From the NCBI RefSeq assembly GCF_004801375.1, contig NZ_SSNZ01000011.1, forward strand, positions 1-64,000: a stretch of DNA of 64,000 bases. Direction: 5' to 3'. This DNA is from Flavobacterium supellecticarium (GTDB taxonomy: Bacteria > Bacteroidota > Bacteroidia > Flavobacteriales > Flavobacteriaceae). The position numbers were made by a program, and so were the translations under genes. Position 1 is the stretch's first letter; every line of letters starts with the position of its first letter. Shown here in pieces: positions 55,700 through 64,000 of the stretch. The notes under the pieces are model-generated. The model was given only the letters and a program-made list of their open reading frames with translations. It had not been told where the DNA came from and searched no databases.

Positions 55700-56674
55700 T
55701 TATTCCGTTTCCGGTAATGCTGTGGTATCATAATGATCCGGACGTTGGAAATCATCATTCGATTTCTTCTTTCCCTGCGCTTTTTTCATCGCTTCACCAA
55801 CCTGATTCGATGCTGTAAAAGAAGCTACCATGTTGTTTAACATATCACTTCCGGCTTGTGGTGAGTTCGGTAATAAAATCAAATTCGAATTCGTATCCGA
55901 TCCGATTGCCTGTAACGTATCATAATGTTGGGTTACAACGATTAATGCTGAGGCTTCCTGAGAGTTGATTCCTACTTTATTTAATACATCCACACTTTCT
56001 ACCAATCCGCGCGCAATTTCACGTCGCTGATCGGCAATACCCTGACCTTGTAAACGCTTACTTTCGGCTTCGGCTTTCGCTTTGGCTACAATACGAATTC
56101 TACTGGCTTCCGCTTCATATTCTGCAGCTGTTTTTTCACGATCGGCGGCATTAATACGGTTCATCGCATTTTTTACCTGAATATCCGGATCGATATCGGT
56201 AATTAGCGTGTTGATAATATCATATCCATATGTTGTCATCGCTTCATTTAACTCACGTTTTACAGCGATCGCAATGTCGTCTTTTCTTTCAAAAACATCG
56301 TCTAATTTTAATTTCGGTACTTCAGCACGCACTACGTCAAATACATACGACGTAATCTGATCGTGCGGATATTCCAGTTTATAAAACGCATCGTACACTT
56401 TTTCCTGAATTACTTTAAACTGAACGGAAACTTTCATTTTAACGAATACGTTATCTTTTGTTTTCGTTTCAATGATCACATCTAACTGCTGGATTCTTAA
56501 ATTCACTTTACCGGCAATACGGTCAATAACCGGAATTTTTAATTGTAATCCGGAATGACGGATGCTGTTGAATTTTCCAAAACGTTCCACTATCGCGGAT
56601 GTTTGCTGTTTAACCGTGAAAAACGAGGCTAAAAAGAGAAATACGAGAATAACAATAATAAAGTAACTAAACAT
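55700..56674 (-). CDS. SPFH/Band 7 membrane protein (QmcA-like)
   Basis: 324 residues: an N-terminal membrane helix (about 4-20), then the SPFH domain (about 24-200) beginning TVKQQTSAIVERFGKFN. A coiled-coil stretch (about 180-240, DREKTAAEYEAEASRIR) and a Ser/Asn-rich tail follow. The family forms membrane-bound rings and scaffolds. It matches QmcA/stomatin-type proteins. No NfeD partner gene is adjacent. Confidence 0.92.
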   Translation of the reverse strand: MFSYFIIVILVFLFLASFFTVKQQTSAIVERFGKFNSIRHSGLQLKIPVIDRIAGKVNLRIQQLDVIIETKTKDNVFVKMKVSVQFKVIQEKVYDAFYKLEYPHDQITSYVFDVVRAEVPKLKLDDVFERKDDIAIAVKRELNEAMTTYGYDIINTLITDIDPDIQVKNAMNRINAADREKTAAEYEAEASRIRIVAKAKAEAESKRLQGQGIADQRREIARGLVESVDVLNKVGINSQEASALIVVTQHYDTLQAIGSDTNSNLILLPNSPQAGSDMLNNMVASFTASNQVGEAMKKAQGKKKSNDDFQRPDHYDTTALPETE

Positions 56675-56721
56675 AAAATGTAGTTTTTAATGGTTTATTC
56701 GGTTAAGATACGAAATTCTAT

Positions 56722-56747
56722 AAAAAAACCTCCTAAAAAGGAGGTTT
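56722..56747 (-). terminator. Terminator of gltX
   Basis: Minus strand: AAACCTCC, 6-base loop, GGAGGTTT, then T-rich sequence. It lies 5 bases past the gltX stop codon. Confidence 0.8.
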
Positions 56748-56752
56748 GGTCA

Positions 56753-58264
56753 TTATAAAGTACTAATCGCTTTTTGAATTCGTTGTACGGTTTCTTCTTT
56801 TCCGATCATTTCGACAATATCGAACAAATGTGGGCCTTTTAAGGCGCCTACAAGGCTTAAACGGAACGGTTGCATTACTTTACCCATTCCAATCTCGTTT
56901 TTGGCCATCCAGTCCTTTACAATCGTTTCAATATTGACCGAAGTAAAGTCACCTATGTTTTCAACAACTGAAACCAATTCCTGCATAATAGAACCGGTGT
57001 CTTCTTTCCAGTTTTTAGCAGCTTTTTCATCGTAGGTAGCTGGAGCTACAAAAAAGAAATCCGATAAGTCGTATAAGTCGGTTACAAAAGTAGCGCGCTC
57101 TTTTACCAGTCCTACTACTTTTTCAACATAAGCGATGTCTTTGTTAATTCCTTTTTCTTTTAAAATACCATCAAATGCTAAAGCAAGAGAAGCATCCGAT
57201 TGTTGTACCAGATAATGGTGGTTGAACCATTTGTTTTTTTCCGGATCGAATTTCGCACCGGCCTTGTGTACACGTCCTAAATCAAACTTCGCTACCAATT
57301 CATCCAATGTGAATAACTCCTGATCGGTTCCGTCGTTCCATCCTAATAAAGCCAGGAAGTTAACAACTGCGCCCGGGAAAAATCCTTTTTCGCGATATCC
57401 CGACGATTTTTCTCCCGAAACCGGATCGTTCCAATCCAATGGAAATACAGGAAATCCTAGTTTATCACCATCTCGTTTGGAAAGTTTTCCATTTCCAACC
57501 GGTTTTAAAATTAACGGTAAGTGTGCAAATTTTGGTGCTTCCCATCCGAAAGCTTTGTATAACAATTCGTGTAAGGGTAGAGAAGGTAACCATTCTTCTC
57601 CACGAATCACATGAGACGTTTCCATTAAATGGTCGTCTACAATATTCGCCAAGTGATAGGTTGGCATTCCGTCACTTTTAAACAATACTTTATCGTCTAA
57701 TAAGTTGGTATCAAATTTAATATCGCCACGGATGATATCATTCAGGTGTAAGGTTTCTCCAACTGGTGTTTTAAAACGGATCACATATTCTTCACCATTG
57801 TTAATACGCTCCGCAACTTTTTCGGCCGAATGGGTAAGTGAATTATCCAATTGCTCGCGAACCGTATGGTTGTAGATAAAGGTTTTTCCGTCCTGTTCGG
57901 CGGTTTTACGCAGATTATCCAGGCTTTCGGCCGTGTCAAAAGCATAATACGCCCAACCACTGTTAATAAGTTGGTCGGCATATCCCTTGTAAAGTTCTTT
58001 ACGTTCACTCTGACGGTACGGTCCGAATTTTTCATTTTTACCAATTGTTTCATCCGGTGCAATACCTAACCATTCCAAAGCTTCCATAATATATGCTTCC
58101 GCTCCGGGTACAAAACGGTTCTGGTCGGTATCTTCTATCCGAAGGTAAAACGTACCACCGTGTTTTTTAGCAAATAAATAATTAAATAAAGCGGTTCTAA
58201 CGCCTCCTATATGTAAAGGTCCTGTAGGACTGGGTGCAAATCGCACACGAACTGGCTTTGACAT
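56753..58264 (-). CDS. gltX: Glutamate-tRNA ligase
   Basis: 503 residues. Class I signature HIGG at 18-21 in PSPTGPLHIGGVRTAL and the KMSKS-type motif LSKRDGD near residue 260. A C-terminal anticodon-binding helical domain ends the protein. It is divergent from the DUF4175 gene; an 873-base non-coding stretch lies between them. A TATCTTTG -7 element (58289-58282 on the minus strand) is just upstream. Confidence 0.97.
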   Translation of the reverse strand: MSKPVRVRFAPSPTGPLHIGGVRTALFNYLFAKKHGGTFYLRIEDTDQNRFVPGAEAYIMEALEWLGIAPDETIGKNEKFGPYRQSERKELYKGYADQLINSGWAYYAFDTAESLDNLRKTAEQDGKTFIYNHTVREQLDNSLTHSAEKVAERINNGEEYVIRFKTPVGETLHLNDIIRGDIKFDTNLLDDKVLFKSDGMPTYHLANIVDDHLMETSHVIRGEEWLPSLPLHELLYKAFGWEAPKFAHLPLILKPVGNGKLSKRDGDKLGFPVFPLDWNDPVSGEKSSGYREKGFFPGAVVNFLALLGWNDGTDQELFTLDELVAKFDLGRVHKAGAKFDPEKNKWFNHHYLVQQSDASLALAFDGILKEKGINKDIAYVEKVVGLVKERATFVTDLYDLSDFFFVAPATYDEKAAKNWKEDTGSIMQELVSVVENIGDFTSVNIETIVKDWMAKNEIGMGKVMQPFRLSLVGALKGPHLFDIVEMIGKEETVQRIQKAISTL

Positions 58265-59137
58265 TTTTTAAAAATTTTACGCAAAGATACAATTATGCTT
58301 TTTCCCTTCGAATTATTTTATCCGATACTGTTTATAAATAGGTTCATTTGCTGTTTATCCTATCTGAAAAGTATTTTTCGCAATCTTTCCCGATAAAAAT
58401 ACCTTTGTTTTATCAAATAGATAACGTTCTTTAAAATATACTATAGTATCTAAGGTAATTAACAAATCGAAATTGCCGATTATTCAATATAAATACCTGT
58501 AAATCAGTAAACTTTATATCATTTTAACATTAAAAATAAGCTATGTTAATACAAATTTACATAGTATTGATTTTCAGTTAATTATAAGTTAACACAGATT
58601 GTTTATAACTTTAGATAGAAAATTATAAAAGATTTTTGGTTGTATCCTAAAATTTGCTAATCCAAAACCCAGATGAATTTACCAAATCTATTTTTTAAAA
58701 TTTGTTTTGAAATTATGAATAGATAGTCAACAGTTATTAACAGAAATTAACAAGTAAACTTATTAATAAAAATAAGTATAAACGGTTTATCCACCATTGT
58801 TAATAACGTTTTAAAAAGACTTCATTTCTAAAGCTTTATCGATAAACAACACTGTTAATAAAACCGGATAAAATTGTATAACTCCAAAATAAGAAGAAAA
58901 ATTTAAAAGTTATTGCCACTATTAACAAGCTATAATAACAAACAAATTTTTTAAAATTTTTAAAAGATCTTTTTTTATTATTTTAATGTTTGTTGACAAC
59001 TTCTTTGAATTAATTCCTTTCTCTTGTTTCTTCCTTCTTTATGCTTTCCTCTCCAAACGTTGTTCCTTCTGTAAAATAGTTAATTCCTGTTTCGATTAAA
59101 ATTGTAATTTTATCGGTTATAAACAAATTTTGATAAT
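58265..59137. other. Long A+T-rich non-coding region, candidate replication origin
   Basis: 873 bases between divergent gltX and the DUF4175 gene, the only such gap in the window. I see no gene. It holds exact copies of TTATTAACA at 58734-58742 (plus strand) and at 58798-58806 and 58853-58861 (minus strand). One-mismatch copies lie at 58544-58552 and 58919-58927, and TTATCCACC (one mismatch to the classic DnaA box TTATCCACA) lies at 58787-58795. An A+T run at 58940-58986 could be an unwinding element. Position beside mnmG and two parS sites supports an oriC, but this is inference. Confidence 0.45.
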
Positions 59138-62100
59138 TTGGAAACGAAAGAACTAATATTTCAAAAGCTTGAAGACTTTATAAAAAAGTTTTATACGAAC
59201 GAATTGCTAAAAGGAATTATTCTTTTTACCGGTTTTGGTTTGCTGTATTTTATCGTCACGTTGCTCGTGGAACATTTTTTATGGCTTTCACCAAAGGGTA
59301 GAACGGTCTTGTTCTGGCTATTCATTTTGGTTGAACTTTTCTTTTTGCTACGGTTTATTTTGTTTCCATTGTTTAAACTTTTCAAATTACAAAAGGGAAT
59401 CGATTATAAACAGGCCTCATTAATTATTGGAAATCACTTTTCGGAAGTAAATGATAAGCTTACCAATTTTTTACAGCTGTATGGACAAAGTGATCAATCG
59501 GAATTATTATTGGCTTCGATCGAACAAAAAGCGATATCATTAAAACCGGTTCCGTTTGGGAATGCGATTAACTTTAAAAAGAATACCAAATATCTTCCAT
59601 ATGCTATAATCCCGTTGTTGGTTTTATTATTTTTTATGGTTTCCGGAAATTCAAATCTGATAACGGAAAGTTTGGATCGGGTAGTCCATTACAAAAAAGA
59701 ATATACGCCACCAGCTCCTTTTAGTTTTCAGATTATCAATAAAAATTTAACTGCCGAACAAGGTCAGGATTTTTTATTACAGGTAAAGACTAATGGAAAT
59801 GTGATTCCCGAAAATGCTATGATTGCCATCGGTAATGAAAATTATTATTTGGAAACGGTACGACCGGGTGTTTTTCAATATCAGTTTGACAAGATTGCTA
59901 AGAATACCGATTTTAAATTGTTTGCTAACGAAGTTGTTTCGAATACCTACCAGTTGAATGTGGTGGCTGTTCCAACGATTGCTAATTTTGAAATCGTTTT
60001 GAATTTTCCATCTTATCTCGGAAAAAAAACGGAATTGATTCAGGGTAGTGGCAATGCCATCGTACCGGAAGGAACAACTATTACCTGGAAAGTCAATGCA
60101 TTGGCAACGAGTAAAGTCGTTTGGAAAGATGCTACGGTTAATGATGCGTTTACGCGCAATGAAAATCAATTTAGTTTATCCAAAAGAATACTTCAAAATA
60201 CAGAATATCAAATAGTTACTTCAAATGAAAAAGTAACCGATCACGAAAAATTGCAGTATCAGATTACTACGGTTAAGGATCAGTTTCCGACTATTTCGGT
60301 ACAATCGGCTCCGGATTCGTTAAAATTAAAAAAGAATATGGTTATTGGTCAGGTTTCCGATGATTATGGATTGACAAAATTACACGTGGTGTATTATCCG
60401 AAAGAAAAACCCACTCAGGTTTCTCGTGGAACCATTCCGGTAAAACGTGAAACATTTGATCAGTTTGTATATACCTTTCCAAATGGTTTAACGATTCAAC
60501 CGGGAGTGGAATACGATTATTATTTTGAGATTTTTGATAACGATGCGATTCACAATTTTAAAAGTTCGAAGTCTTCTGTCTTTTCACACCGTGAGTTAAC
60601 GACCGAGGAAAAAGAGGATCAGATTTTACAGGAGCAGAATAGTAATATCAACAGTCTTGAAAAGTCCATTAAAAATCAGGATAAGCAATTATCAGAACTG
60701 GATAAATTACAGAAATTAGGAAAAGAGAAAACCAATCTCGATTTTAAAGATCAAAAAAAAGTTCAGGATTTTATCAACCGTCAGAAGCAACAGGATCAGA
60801 TGATGAAGGAATTTTCTAAAAAGATGCAGGACAATCTGGAACAATTTAATGCGGAAAAAAAGGATGAGTTTAAAGACGAATTGATGCGCCGATTGGAGAA
60901 AAATGAAAAAGAAATTGAAAAAAATGAAAAGCTTTTAAAAGAGCTGGATGAGTTAACGAACAAATTAAAAGAGGAAGAGCTTTTTGAAAAGATTGATAAG
61001 TTAAAACAAAATACAAAGGATCAATCCAAAAATCTGGAGCAATTGGTGGAATTAACCAAGCGTTTCTATGTGGAAAAAAAAGCGGAACAGTTAGCGGACA
61101 AACTGGATAAGTTAAGTGAAAAACAGGATAAACTTTCCGATAGTAAGGATAACAATAAAAAAGAGCAGGATAAGATCAACGAAGATTTTAATAAGCTGCA
61201 GGAAGATCTTCGCGATCTCGAAAAACAAAATCAGGATTTAAAAGCACCGATGGATATCCCTTCGAACAAAGAGGAGGAGAAAGGAATCAAAGAAGATATG
61301 AAAAATGCTTCGGAGGAATTGCAAAAGCAAAACCAATCGAAAGCAAAACCAAAGCAAAAATCGGCTTCTCAGAAAATGAAAAAGATGGCACAGCAAATGC
61401 AGTCGTCTATGGAATCTGGTGAAATGGACCAGTTGGAAGAAGATACCAAAATGTTACGTCAGATTCTGGATAATCTATTAGCTTTTTCGTTTTCGCAGGA
61501 AAGTCTGATGAAAAATTTTAAATCGTCCGGCGATCGTAGTCTTGGTTTTAATAAGATGTTGAAAAAGCAACAGGATTTAAAACTACAGTTCAAACATGTT
61601 GATGACAGCCTTTTTGCTATGTCGTTGCGTAATCCTAAAATCACTGAGATGATCACGAATGAAGTTGGTAATGTACATTACAACATTGATAAATCACTAA
61701 CCAATTTTACCGATAATAACATTGGTCGTGGTGTTTCGCACCAGCAGTATACGATTACGGCTTCGAATAAATTAGCTGATTTTTTAAGTGATGTGATGAA
61801 TCAAATGCAGATGGAAATGCAAATGCAATCGTCCGGTCAAGGTAAAGGGAAACCAAAACCGGGTAGTAAGGGTAGTGGTATGCAGTTACCGGACATCATC
61901 AAAAAGCAGGAAGGGCTAAGTGAAAAGATGAAAGAGGGAATGAAAAAAGGAAAAGGGGAAAAACCTGGCGATGGCAAACCGAATAAAGGAGGTAAAGACG
62001 GTAAGGAAGGTTCCGATGGCAAAGACGGAAATGATGGGGAAGGTGATGCAGGAGAAATCCTTGAAATTTATAAAGAGCAACAACGACTTCGGGAAGCATT

Positions 62101-62452
62101 ACAAAAGGCTTTGGAAAAAGAAGGAATGGGAGGTAATGGCCAGAATGCGCTCAATCAAATGAAGGATATCGAAAAGCAATTATTAAATAAAGGCTTTAAA
62201 AATGAAACCTTACAACGGATGTTAAACTTGAAGCATGAGCTATTAAAATTAGATAACGCGATTCAGCAACAAGGGGAAGAAAACAAAAGGCAATCGCAAA
62301 CCAATAAAAAAGAATTTAATGGTTCTGGTAATCAATTACCTGCTGCTTTAAAAGAATATTTAAATAGTGTTGAAATTTTAAATAGACAAAGCTTACCTTT
62401 GCGCCCAAATTTTAACCAGAAGGTTCAAAACTATTTTAAGAAAGATGATTAG
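59138..62452 (+). CDS. DUF4175 family giant membrane protein
   Basis: 1104 residues starting at TTG, since no ATG occurs before residue 160. Three membrane helices (about 25-45, 53-75, 155-172) are followed by a beta-rich periplasmic part (about 190-485). A very long Lys/Glu/Gln coiled coil (about 490-780) follows. Near 935-972 a Gly-rich collagen-like stretch (GKDGKEGSDGKDGNDGEGD) occurs before a Gln-rich end. I recognise the DUF4175 family of Bacteroidota; function unknown. It overlaps ybeY by 8 bases. Confidence 0.88.
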   Translation: METKELIFQKLEDFIKKFYTNELLKGIILFTGFGLLYFIVTLLVEHFLWLSPKGRTVLFWLFILVELFFLLRFILFPLFKLFKLQKGIDYKQASLIIGNHFSEVNDKLTNFLQLYGQSDQSELLLASIEQKAISLKPVPFGNAINFKKNTKYLPYAIIPLLVLLFFMVSGNSNLITESLDRVVHYKKEYTPPAPFSFQIINKNLTAEQGQDFLLQVKTNGNVIPENAMIAIGNENYYLETVRPGVFQYQFDKIAKNTDFKLFANEVVSNTYQLNVVAVPTIANFEIVLNFPSYLGKKTELIQGSGNAIVPEGTTITWKVNALATSKVVWKDATVNDAFTRNENQFSLSKRILQNTEYQIVTSNEKVTDHEKLQYQITTVKDQFPTISVQSAPDSLKLKKNMVIGQVSDDYGLTKLHVVYYPKEKPTQVSRGTIPVKRETFDQFVYTFPNGLTIQPGVEYDYYFEIFDNDAIHNFKSSKSSVFSHRELTTEEKEDQILQEQNSNINSLEKSIKNQDKQLSELDKLQKLGKEKTNLDFKDQKKVQDFINRQKQQDQMMKEFSKKMQDNLEQFNAEKKDEFKDELMRRLEKNEKEIEKNEKLLKELDELTNKLKEEELFEKIDKLKQNTKDQSKNLEQLVELTKRFYVEKKAEQLADKLDKLSEKQDKLSDSKDNNKKEQDKINEDFNKLQEDLRDLEKQNQDLKAPMDIPSNKEEEKGIKEDMKNASEELQKQNQSKAKPKQKSASQKMKKMAQQMQSSMESGEMDQLEEDTKMLRQILDNLLAFSFSQESLMKNFKSSGDRSLGFNKMLKKQQDLKLQFKHVDDSLFAMSLRNPKITEMITNEVGNVHYNIDKSLTNFTDNNIGRGVSHQQYTITASNKLADFLSDVMNQMQMEMQMQSSGQGKGKPKPGSKGSGMQLPDIIKKQEGLSEKMKEGMKKGKGEKPGDGKPNKGGKDGKEGSDGKDGNDGEGDAGEILEIYKEQQRLREALQKALEKEGMGGNGQNALNQMKDIEKQLLNKGFKNETLQRMLNLKHELLKLDNAIQQQGEENKRQSQTNKKEFNGSGNQLPAALKEYLNSVEILNRQSLPLRPNFNQKVQNYFKKDD

Positions 62453-62864
62453 TTTTAATTACGAAACCGATTTCGCCTTAGAAAATGAAACGGCTTATGA
62501 AGAATGGATTACTACGGTAATCGAATCGGAAAATAAGCACGAAGGAGAAATCAATTATATATTTTGTGACGATGAGTATTTGCATAAAATCAATGTAGAA
62601 TACCTCGATCACGACACGCTTACAGATATTATCAGCTTTGATTACACTGTAGGAAACGAATTACACGGAGATATTTTTATTTCCGTGGAACGGGTGCAGG
62701 ATAATGCAGCTGATTTTAATGTTTCTTTTGATGAAGAAATGAAAAGAGTGATGATTCACGGTATATTACATTACTGTGGATACAAAGATAAATCCGAAAA
62801 GGACGAACTTTTGATGCGTGCTAAAGAAGATGAAAAGGTAGCTATGTTCCACGTGGAACATTAA
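62445..62864 (+). CDS. ybeY: rRNA maturation endoribonuclease YbeY
   Basis: 139 residues. The zinc-site motif HGILHYCGYKDK has His105 and His109, but the third His of the common HGxLHLxGYDH pattern is Asp115, a change I associate with Bacteroidota members. YbeY trims 16S rRNA ends and takes part in ribosome quality control. Its last codons (encoding AMFHVEH) contain a parS-like palindrome. It overlaps the DUF4175 gene by 8 bases, so they are cotranscribed. Confidence 0.93.
   Translation: MISFNYETDFALENETAYEEWITTVIESENKHEGEINYIFCDDEYLHKINVEYLDHDTLTDIISFDYTVGNELHGDIFISVERVQDNAADFNVSFDEEMKRVMIHGILHYCGYKDKSEKDELLMRAKEDEKVAMFHVEH
62845..62860. promoter_or_regulatory. parS site 1 (ParB binding)
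   Basis: TGTTCCACGTGGAACA, a perfect 16-base palindrome (18 bases with flanking A and T). The universal ParB site is TGTTtCACGTGaAACA; the two C/G changes are symmetric, and the form with GTTCCACGTGGAAC is known in Pseudomonas. It is embedded in the 3' end of ybeY. Confidence 0.85.
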
Positions 62865-62957
62865 ACATCTTAATTCTTTTATAAAGTTTTTATTTGGTTT
62901 TCTACTTCTACGTAGCTTTGTAGAAAATATTTTTTAAAATTAATTGAAACAGTAAAA

Positions 62958-62973
62958 TGTTTCACGTGGAACA
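62958..62973. promoter_or_regulatory. parS site 2 (ParB binding)
   Basis: TGTTTCACGTGGAACA, one base off the consensus TGTTTCACGTGAAACA. It directly abuts the mnmG ATG and starts 113 bases after site 1. Two sites so close make chance unlikely and fit a chromosomal partition centromere. Confidence 0.87.
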
Positions 62974-64000
62974 ATGAGTTTATTTCAAGATAAATATGAT
63001 GTAATCGTAGTGGGTGCCGGTCATGCTGGTTCTGAGGCGGCAGCCTCGGCTGCGAATATGGGATCCAAAACGCTGCTGATTACAATGAGTTTGCAAAACA
63101 TTGCACAGATGTCGTGTAACCCGGCTATGGGTGGAATTGCAAAAGGACAAATCGTTCGGGAGATTGATGCGTTGGGAGGTTATTCGGGAATTGTATCGGA
63201 TAAAACAGCGATCCAGTTCAAGATGCTGAACAAATCAAAAGGACCAGCAATGTGGTCGCCACGGGTGCAATCCGACCGTATGCGTTTCGCAGAGGAGTGG
63301 CGATTGATGTTGGAACAAACACCAAATCTGGATTTTTATCAGGAAATGGTGTCCGGAATTTTAACCGAAAATGGAAAGATCGTCGGTGTTCGGACTTCGC
63401 TTGGAATTGAAATCAAAGCGAAAACAGTAGTGCTAACGAATGGTACTTTTTTAAATGGTTTGATTCATATCGGAGAAAAACAATTTGGTGGTGGACGAGC
63501 CGGAGAAAGTGCTGCGCATGGAATCACTGAAGATTTAATAAAGTTAGGATTTACTTCGGGCCGAATGAAAACAGGAACACCACCACGTGTCGATGGTCGT
63601 TCACTGGATTATTCGAAAATGGAAATTCAACCGGGGGATGAGAATCCTTCGAAATTTTCGTATCTGGACGTAACAAAACCATTAACGGTTCAGAAACCGT
63701 GTCATATGACCTACACTTCGGAACTGGTTCATGATTTGCTTCGTGAAGGTTTCGATCGTTCGCCTATGTTTAATGGGCGAATTAAAAGTTTAGGACCGCG
63801 CTATTGCCCGTCGATTGAAGATAAAATCAATCGATTTGCCGATAAAGAACGCCACCAGCTTTTTGTAGAACCGGAAGGATGGAATACAGTAGAAGTATAT
63901 GTAAACGGATTTTCAACATCATTACCGGAAGATGTACAGTTTAAAGCATTGCGCTCGGTGGTTGGTTTTGAAAATGTAAAATTCTTCCGTCCGGGTTATG
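62974..64000 (+). CDS. mnmG: tRNA uridine-5-carboxymethylaminomethyl modification enzyme MnmG (partial)
   Basis: The first 342 residues are present; the gene runs off the window. The FAD-binding loop VVGAGHAGSEAA is near residue 12, and NPAMGGIAKGQIVREIDALGG follows. The family-typical KTGTPPRV-like MKTGTPPRVDGRS lies further on. With MnmE it modifies wobble uridines in tRNA. It is also called GidA and often lies near the replication origin. A ParB site touches its start codon. Confidence 0.96.
   Translation, partial: MSLFQDKYDVIVVGAGHAGSEAAASAANMGSKTLLITMSLQNIAQMSCNPAMGGIAKGQIVREIDALGGYSGIVSDKTAIQFKMLNKSKGPAMWSPRVQSDRMRFAEEWRLMLEQTPNLDFYQEMVSGILTENGKIVGVRTSLGIEIKAKTVVLTNGTFLNGLIHIGEKQFGGGRAGESAAHGITEDLIKLGFTSGRMKTGTPPRVDGRSLDYSKMEIQPGDENPSKFSYLDVTKPLTVQKPCHMTYTSELVHDLLREGFDRSPMFNGRIKSLGPRYCPSIEDKINRFADKERHQLFVEPEGWNTVEVYVNGFSTSLPEDVQFKALRSVVGFENVKFFRPGY

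Noticed and set aside
58836..58845. TTATCGATAA palindrome in the non-coding region
   Set aside because: Only 10 bases, not repeated, and common by chance in A+T-rich DNA; not counted as a DnaA box.
59259..59274. Degenerate parS-like sequence CGTTGCTCGTGGAACA inside the DUF4175 gene
   Set aside because: Three mismatches, including loss of the central CACGTG core needed for ParB binding; it fits coding sequence well.
59777..60169. 130-codon open frame opposite the DUF4175 gene
   Set aside because: Antisense to low-complexity Lys-rich coding sequence, which leaves few stops on the other strand.
60418..60433. Second parS-like sequence GGTTTCTCGTGGAACC
   Set aside because: Same broken core (CTCGTG) and changed ends; probably chance in a coding region.
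60660..61400. Apparent tandem repeats in the DUF4175 gene
   Set aside because: Repeated AAA/GAA/CAG codons of a Lys/Glu/Gln coiled coil, not DNA repeats or a CRISPR array.

Overview
The window looks like chromosomal DNA from a gliding-type member of the Flavobacteriaceae (Bacteroidota), most likely Flavobacterium or a close relative. Evidence: A+T-rich DNA; Bacteroidota-type promoters (TTG, about 19 bases, TAnnTTTG); several Flavobacteriia-restricted families; a SprE/PorW-like type IX secretion lipoprotein; and an F-type ATP synthase operon that lacks atpD and atpC. No prophage, insertion sequence, CRISPR array or rRNA gene was seen.

Layout. 0.2-5.4 kb: atpBEFHAG on the minus strand with its own promoter and terminator. 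5.4-9.2 kb: a 5' cluster of sprE, a bactofilin, AtpZ and a small membrane protein. 9.3-12.7 kb: a PadR-controlled ABC exporter cassette. 12.7-19 kb: housekeeping genes (flavin/2Fe-2S reductase, GT9 transferase, upp, purD, small Flavobacteriia families). 18.9-36.8 kb: a surface polysaccharide locus. Its conserved end holds wzz and rfbBACD (dTDP-L-rhamnose). Its centre (about 23.6-30.1 kb) is clearly more A+T-rich and holds a flippase, two O-antigen polymerase/ligase-type proteins, glycosyltransferases and a methyltransferase. Its other end holds a UDP-glucuronate decarboxylase, the lipid-carrier sugar-phosphate transferase that starts repeat-unit synthesis, and a GT2 transferase. 36.8-40.4 kb: an M23-like, SdpI, GH3 and outer-membrane-type operon. 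40.6-43.4 kb: tatA, tex, DUF1294. 43.5-46.4 kb: a small lipid-linked glycan operon (GT87, GT2, deacetylase). 46.5-58.3 kb: rpiB, rnr, a LysE-type exporter, tRNA-Cys, folB, glnS, a sterol-desaturase-type hydroxylase, an envelope-stress-like trio, an SPFH protein and gltX. 58.3-59.1 kb: the only long non-coding stretch (873 bases). 59.1-64 kb: a DUF4175 giant, ybeY and the start of mnmG.

The most notable signal is at the right end. Two near-perfect ParB-binding parS sites (TGTTCCACGTGGAACA and TGTTTCACGTGGAACA) lie 113 bases apart, one inside the last codons of ybeY and one abutting the mnmG start codon. About 4 kb away, the divergent gltX/DUF4175 gap is very A+T-rich and holds a cluster of DnaA-box-like 9-mers. 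Together they suggest that this window contains or closely flanks the chromosome origin and its centromere. A second notable signal is a 33-39 base double-palindromic element with identical 15-base arms, present in three 3' intergenic regions, each next to a terminator.
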